NCBI GenBank assembly: GCA_005405945.1
Contig: BJHW01000001.1
Coordinates: 992,001-1,056,000, forward strand
Source of the DNA: Streptomyces violaceusniger
Lineage (GTDB): Bacteria; Actinomycetota; Actinomycetes; Streptomycetales; Streptomycetaceae
Direction: 5' to 3'
DNA: 64,000 nucleotides
The notes below the pieces were generated by a model. It had not been told where the DNA came from. It searched no databases and worked only from the letters and a program-made list of their open reading frames with translations. Shown here in pieces: positions 63,099-64,000 of the stretch (positions within the stretch are counted from its first letter, which is position 1; each line of letters starts with the position of its first letter). The translations under genes were made by a program, and so were the position numbers.

Positions 63099-63128
63099 GG
63101 GCGGATGCGGAGCCGACCGCATCCGCCC
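63099..63128. terminator. Perfect 12-bp hairpin between tetR and yiaA-like gene
   Basis: GGGCGGATGCGG and CCGCATCCGCCC arms with the loop AGCCGA. It starts 36 nt after the tetR stop and ends 12 nt before the next start, so might also affect translation of that gene. Confidence 0.65.
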
Positions 63129-63140
63129 ATCCTTGTCCGC

Positions 63141-63428
63141 ATGAGTGAGACACCGGTCAAGCAGCAGAGCACGGCCGCGTTCTACGGCCAGGCGATCGCC
63201 TCCTTCGCCGTCGCCATGGCCGCCACCGCCATCGGCATCTTCCAGCTGAGCGCCGACGCCTGGGTGCGCGGCTTCCTCGCCATCTCCGTGCTCTACCTGG
63301 TGACCTCCGCCTTCACCCTGGCCAAGGTGATCCGGGACCGGCAGGAGGCCGGGCAGATCGTCAGCCGGGTCGATCAGGCGCGGGTGGAGAAGCTGCTGGC
63401 GAACCACGATCCCTTCGAGAAGCTGTAG
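63141..63428 (+). CDS. YiaA/YiaB-family small membrane protein
   Basis: 95 residues. Two transmembrane segments: ASFAVAMAATAIGIFQLSAD and GFLAISVLYLVTSAFTLAKV, then VIRDRQEAGQIVSRVDQARV. The arrangement and length fit the YiaA/YiaB inner-membrane domain. Function unknown. There is no good ribosome site; the start at 63141 lies just after a hairpin. Confidence 0.85.
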   Translation: MSETPVKQQSTAAFYGQAIASFAVAMAATAIGIFQLSADAWVRGFLAISVLYLVTSAFTLAKVIRDRQEAGQIVSRVDQARVEKLLANHDPFEKL

Positions 63429-63450
63429 ACCTGGCGCGCGCCACCCGGCG

Positions 63451-64000
63451 CTACTCGTCGATGACGAGCCCCTTGGCCTCGAGCACCGCCGCCAGCCGAC
63501 TGACCTCGATCACGCTCTTCCCCGCGCGGTAGGCGGCGATATAGGCGTCTTCCGCGTCGACGCGAACCCGGGACTTGGCTATGACGTCCTTCAGGTCTTC
63601 GCGGCGCACCACGACGACCCCGTCGGCGTCCACGCGCACCACGTCTCCCGGGCGGACGATCTCGCCACCGATCAGGACGGGTCCGGCCATCGGGCCGACG
63701 GTCTCCTTGACCGTGCCCTTCATGCTGACGCTGTACGAGAACACCGGGAAGCCCAGCTTCCGCAGCTCCTGTGTGTCGCGGACGCCGGTGTCGGTGACGA
63801 GACCGCCGAGGCCCCTGGCCACACACGCGTTGGCCAGTACATCGCCGAAGGAGCCCGCCTCGGCGTACTGGCCCGCGGAGACCACGATGACATCGCCGGG
63901 GCGTGCGTGGGCGATGGCCACCTGGAGCACGATGTTGTCCCGTGGCGCGCAGCGCACGGTGAAGGCGGGGCCGCAGGCCGACATGGTGGGATCGATCGGC
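63451..64000 (-). CDS. RraA-family protein (5' end beyond window)
   Basis: At least 183 residues; the frame continues upstream past base 64000 (PIDPT precedes the internal Met at 63984). ACGPAFTVRCAPRDN, SFGDVLANACVARGLGGLVT and DTGVRDTQELRKLGFPVFSY carry the substrate and metal site (Gly-Gly, Arg-Asp) of the RraA/4-hydroxy-4-methyl-2-oxoglutarate aldolase fold. MAGPVLIGGEIVRPGDVVRV follows. Members are oxaloacetate decarboxylases/HMG aldolases, unlike RraA of E. coli, which inhibits RNase E. Aldolase activity is likelier here. Confidence 0.88.
   Translation of the reverse strand, partial: PIDPTMSACGPAFTVRCAPRDNIVLQVAIAHARPGDVIVVSAGQYAEAGSFGDVLANACVARGLGGLVTDTGVRDTQELRKLGFPVFSYSVSMKGTVKETVGPMAGPVLIGGEIVRPGDVVRVDADGVVVVRREDLKDVIAKSRVRVDAEDAYIAAYRAGKSVIEVSRLAAVLEAKGLVIDE

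Noticed and set aside
1..64000. tRNA, rRNA, telomere palindromes, insertion sequences
   Set aside because: No cloverleaf, ribosomal or transposase sequence was recognisable; the ends of the window are inside genes.

Overview
The window is very GC-rich, uses GTG and TTG starts freely, and is packed with TetR, MarR, HxlR, XRE, GntR, MerR and WYL regulators. Every recognisable gene family points to a Streptomyces (or close relative) linear chromosome. A tap-tpg gene pair (telomere-associated protein and telomere terminal protein, 22145-25015), many small accessory operons, several gene remnants and a partial natural-product operon suggest a chromosome arm rather than the core. I see no rRNA, tRNA, CRISPR array, insertion sequence or telomere palindrome.

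Layout. 1-8488: edge of a biosynthetic locus, with a carbamoyltransferase (partial, + strand) facing a minus-strand operon: ATP-grasp ligase, NRPS-like A-T-TE protein, NAD-dependent epimerase/reductase, a fused acyltransferase-aminotransferase, and a cupin. 8888-11898: XRE regulator, GAPDH and a GlxA/AraC regulator. 11963-16501: a 1512-residue protein combining a nucleoside phosphorylase-like domain, a STAND/NACHT-type NTPase and long helical repeats, the best candidate for a conflict or immune system here. 16679-21988: esterase, methyltransferases, VOC protein, HxlR regulator and imine reductase, mixed with decayed fragments. 22145-26652: tap-tpg, a lipoprotein, a SapA-like secreted protein and an FBP-domain protein. 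26718-32540: TetR/GDSL esterase, LMW phosphatase with fructosamine kinase, and an endonuclease/exonuclease/phosphatase membrane protein. 32894-36563: LysR regulator, a divergent EPSP-synthase-like enzyme, and a MarR/metallo-hydrolase pair. 36917-44107: a complete four-carbon acid-sugar (threonate/erythronate) catabolic operon with transporter and GntR regulator. 44135-55438: WYL regulator, DinB protein, aldo/keto reductase, AlkZ-like protein, acyltransferase, metallo-hydrolase, AtzG-like/amidase pair, TetR, cysteine-desulfurase-like enzyme and an AI-2E family permease. 55572-57355: nsrR-hmp nitric oxide detoxification. 57533-64000: methyltransferases (one internally deleted), a MerR operon, aldo/keto reductase/TetR pair, YiaA-like protein and a partial RraA-family enzyme.

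A striking feature of the raw sequence is that at least twelve breaks in otherwise well-conserved reading frames can each be repaired by adding one G or C, mostly in a run of G or C. No break needs a base removed. This looks like consistent homopolymer under-calling in the assembly rather than mass gene decay, so those genes (tap, tpg, NRPS-like, ATP-grasp, the acid-sugar transporter and others) are described as probably intact. True decay does appear in a few places: SDR/MFS remnants near 19129-19553, a TetR remnant near 20061, and two internally deleted genes at 58431-59851.
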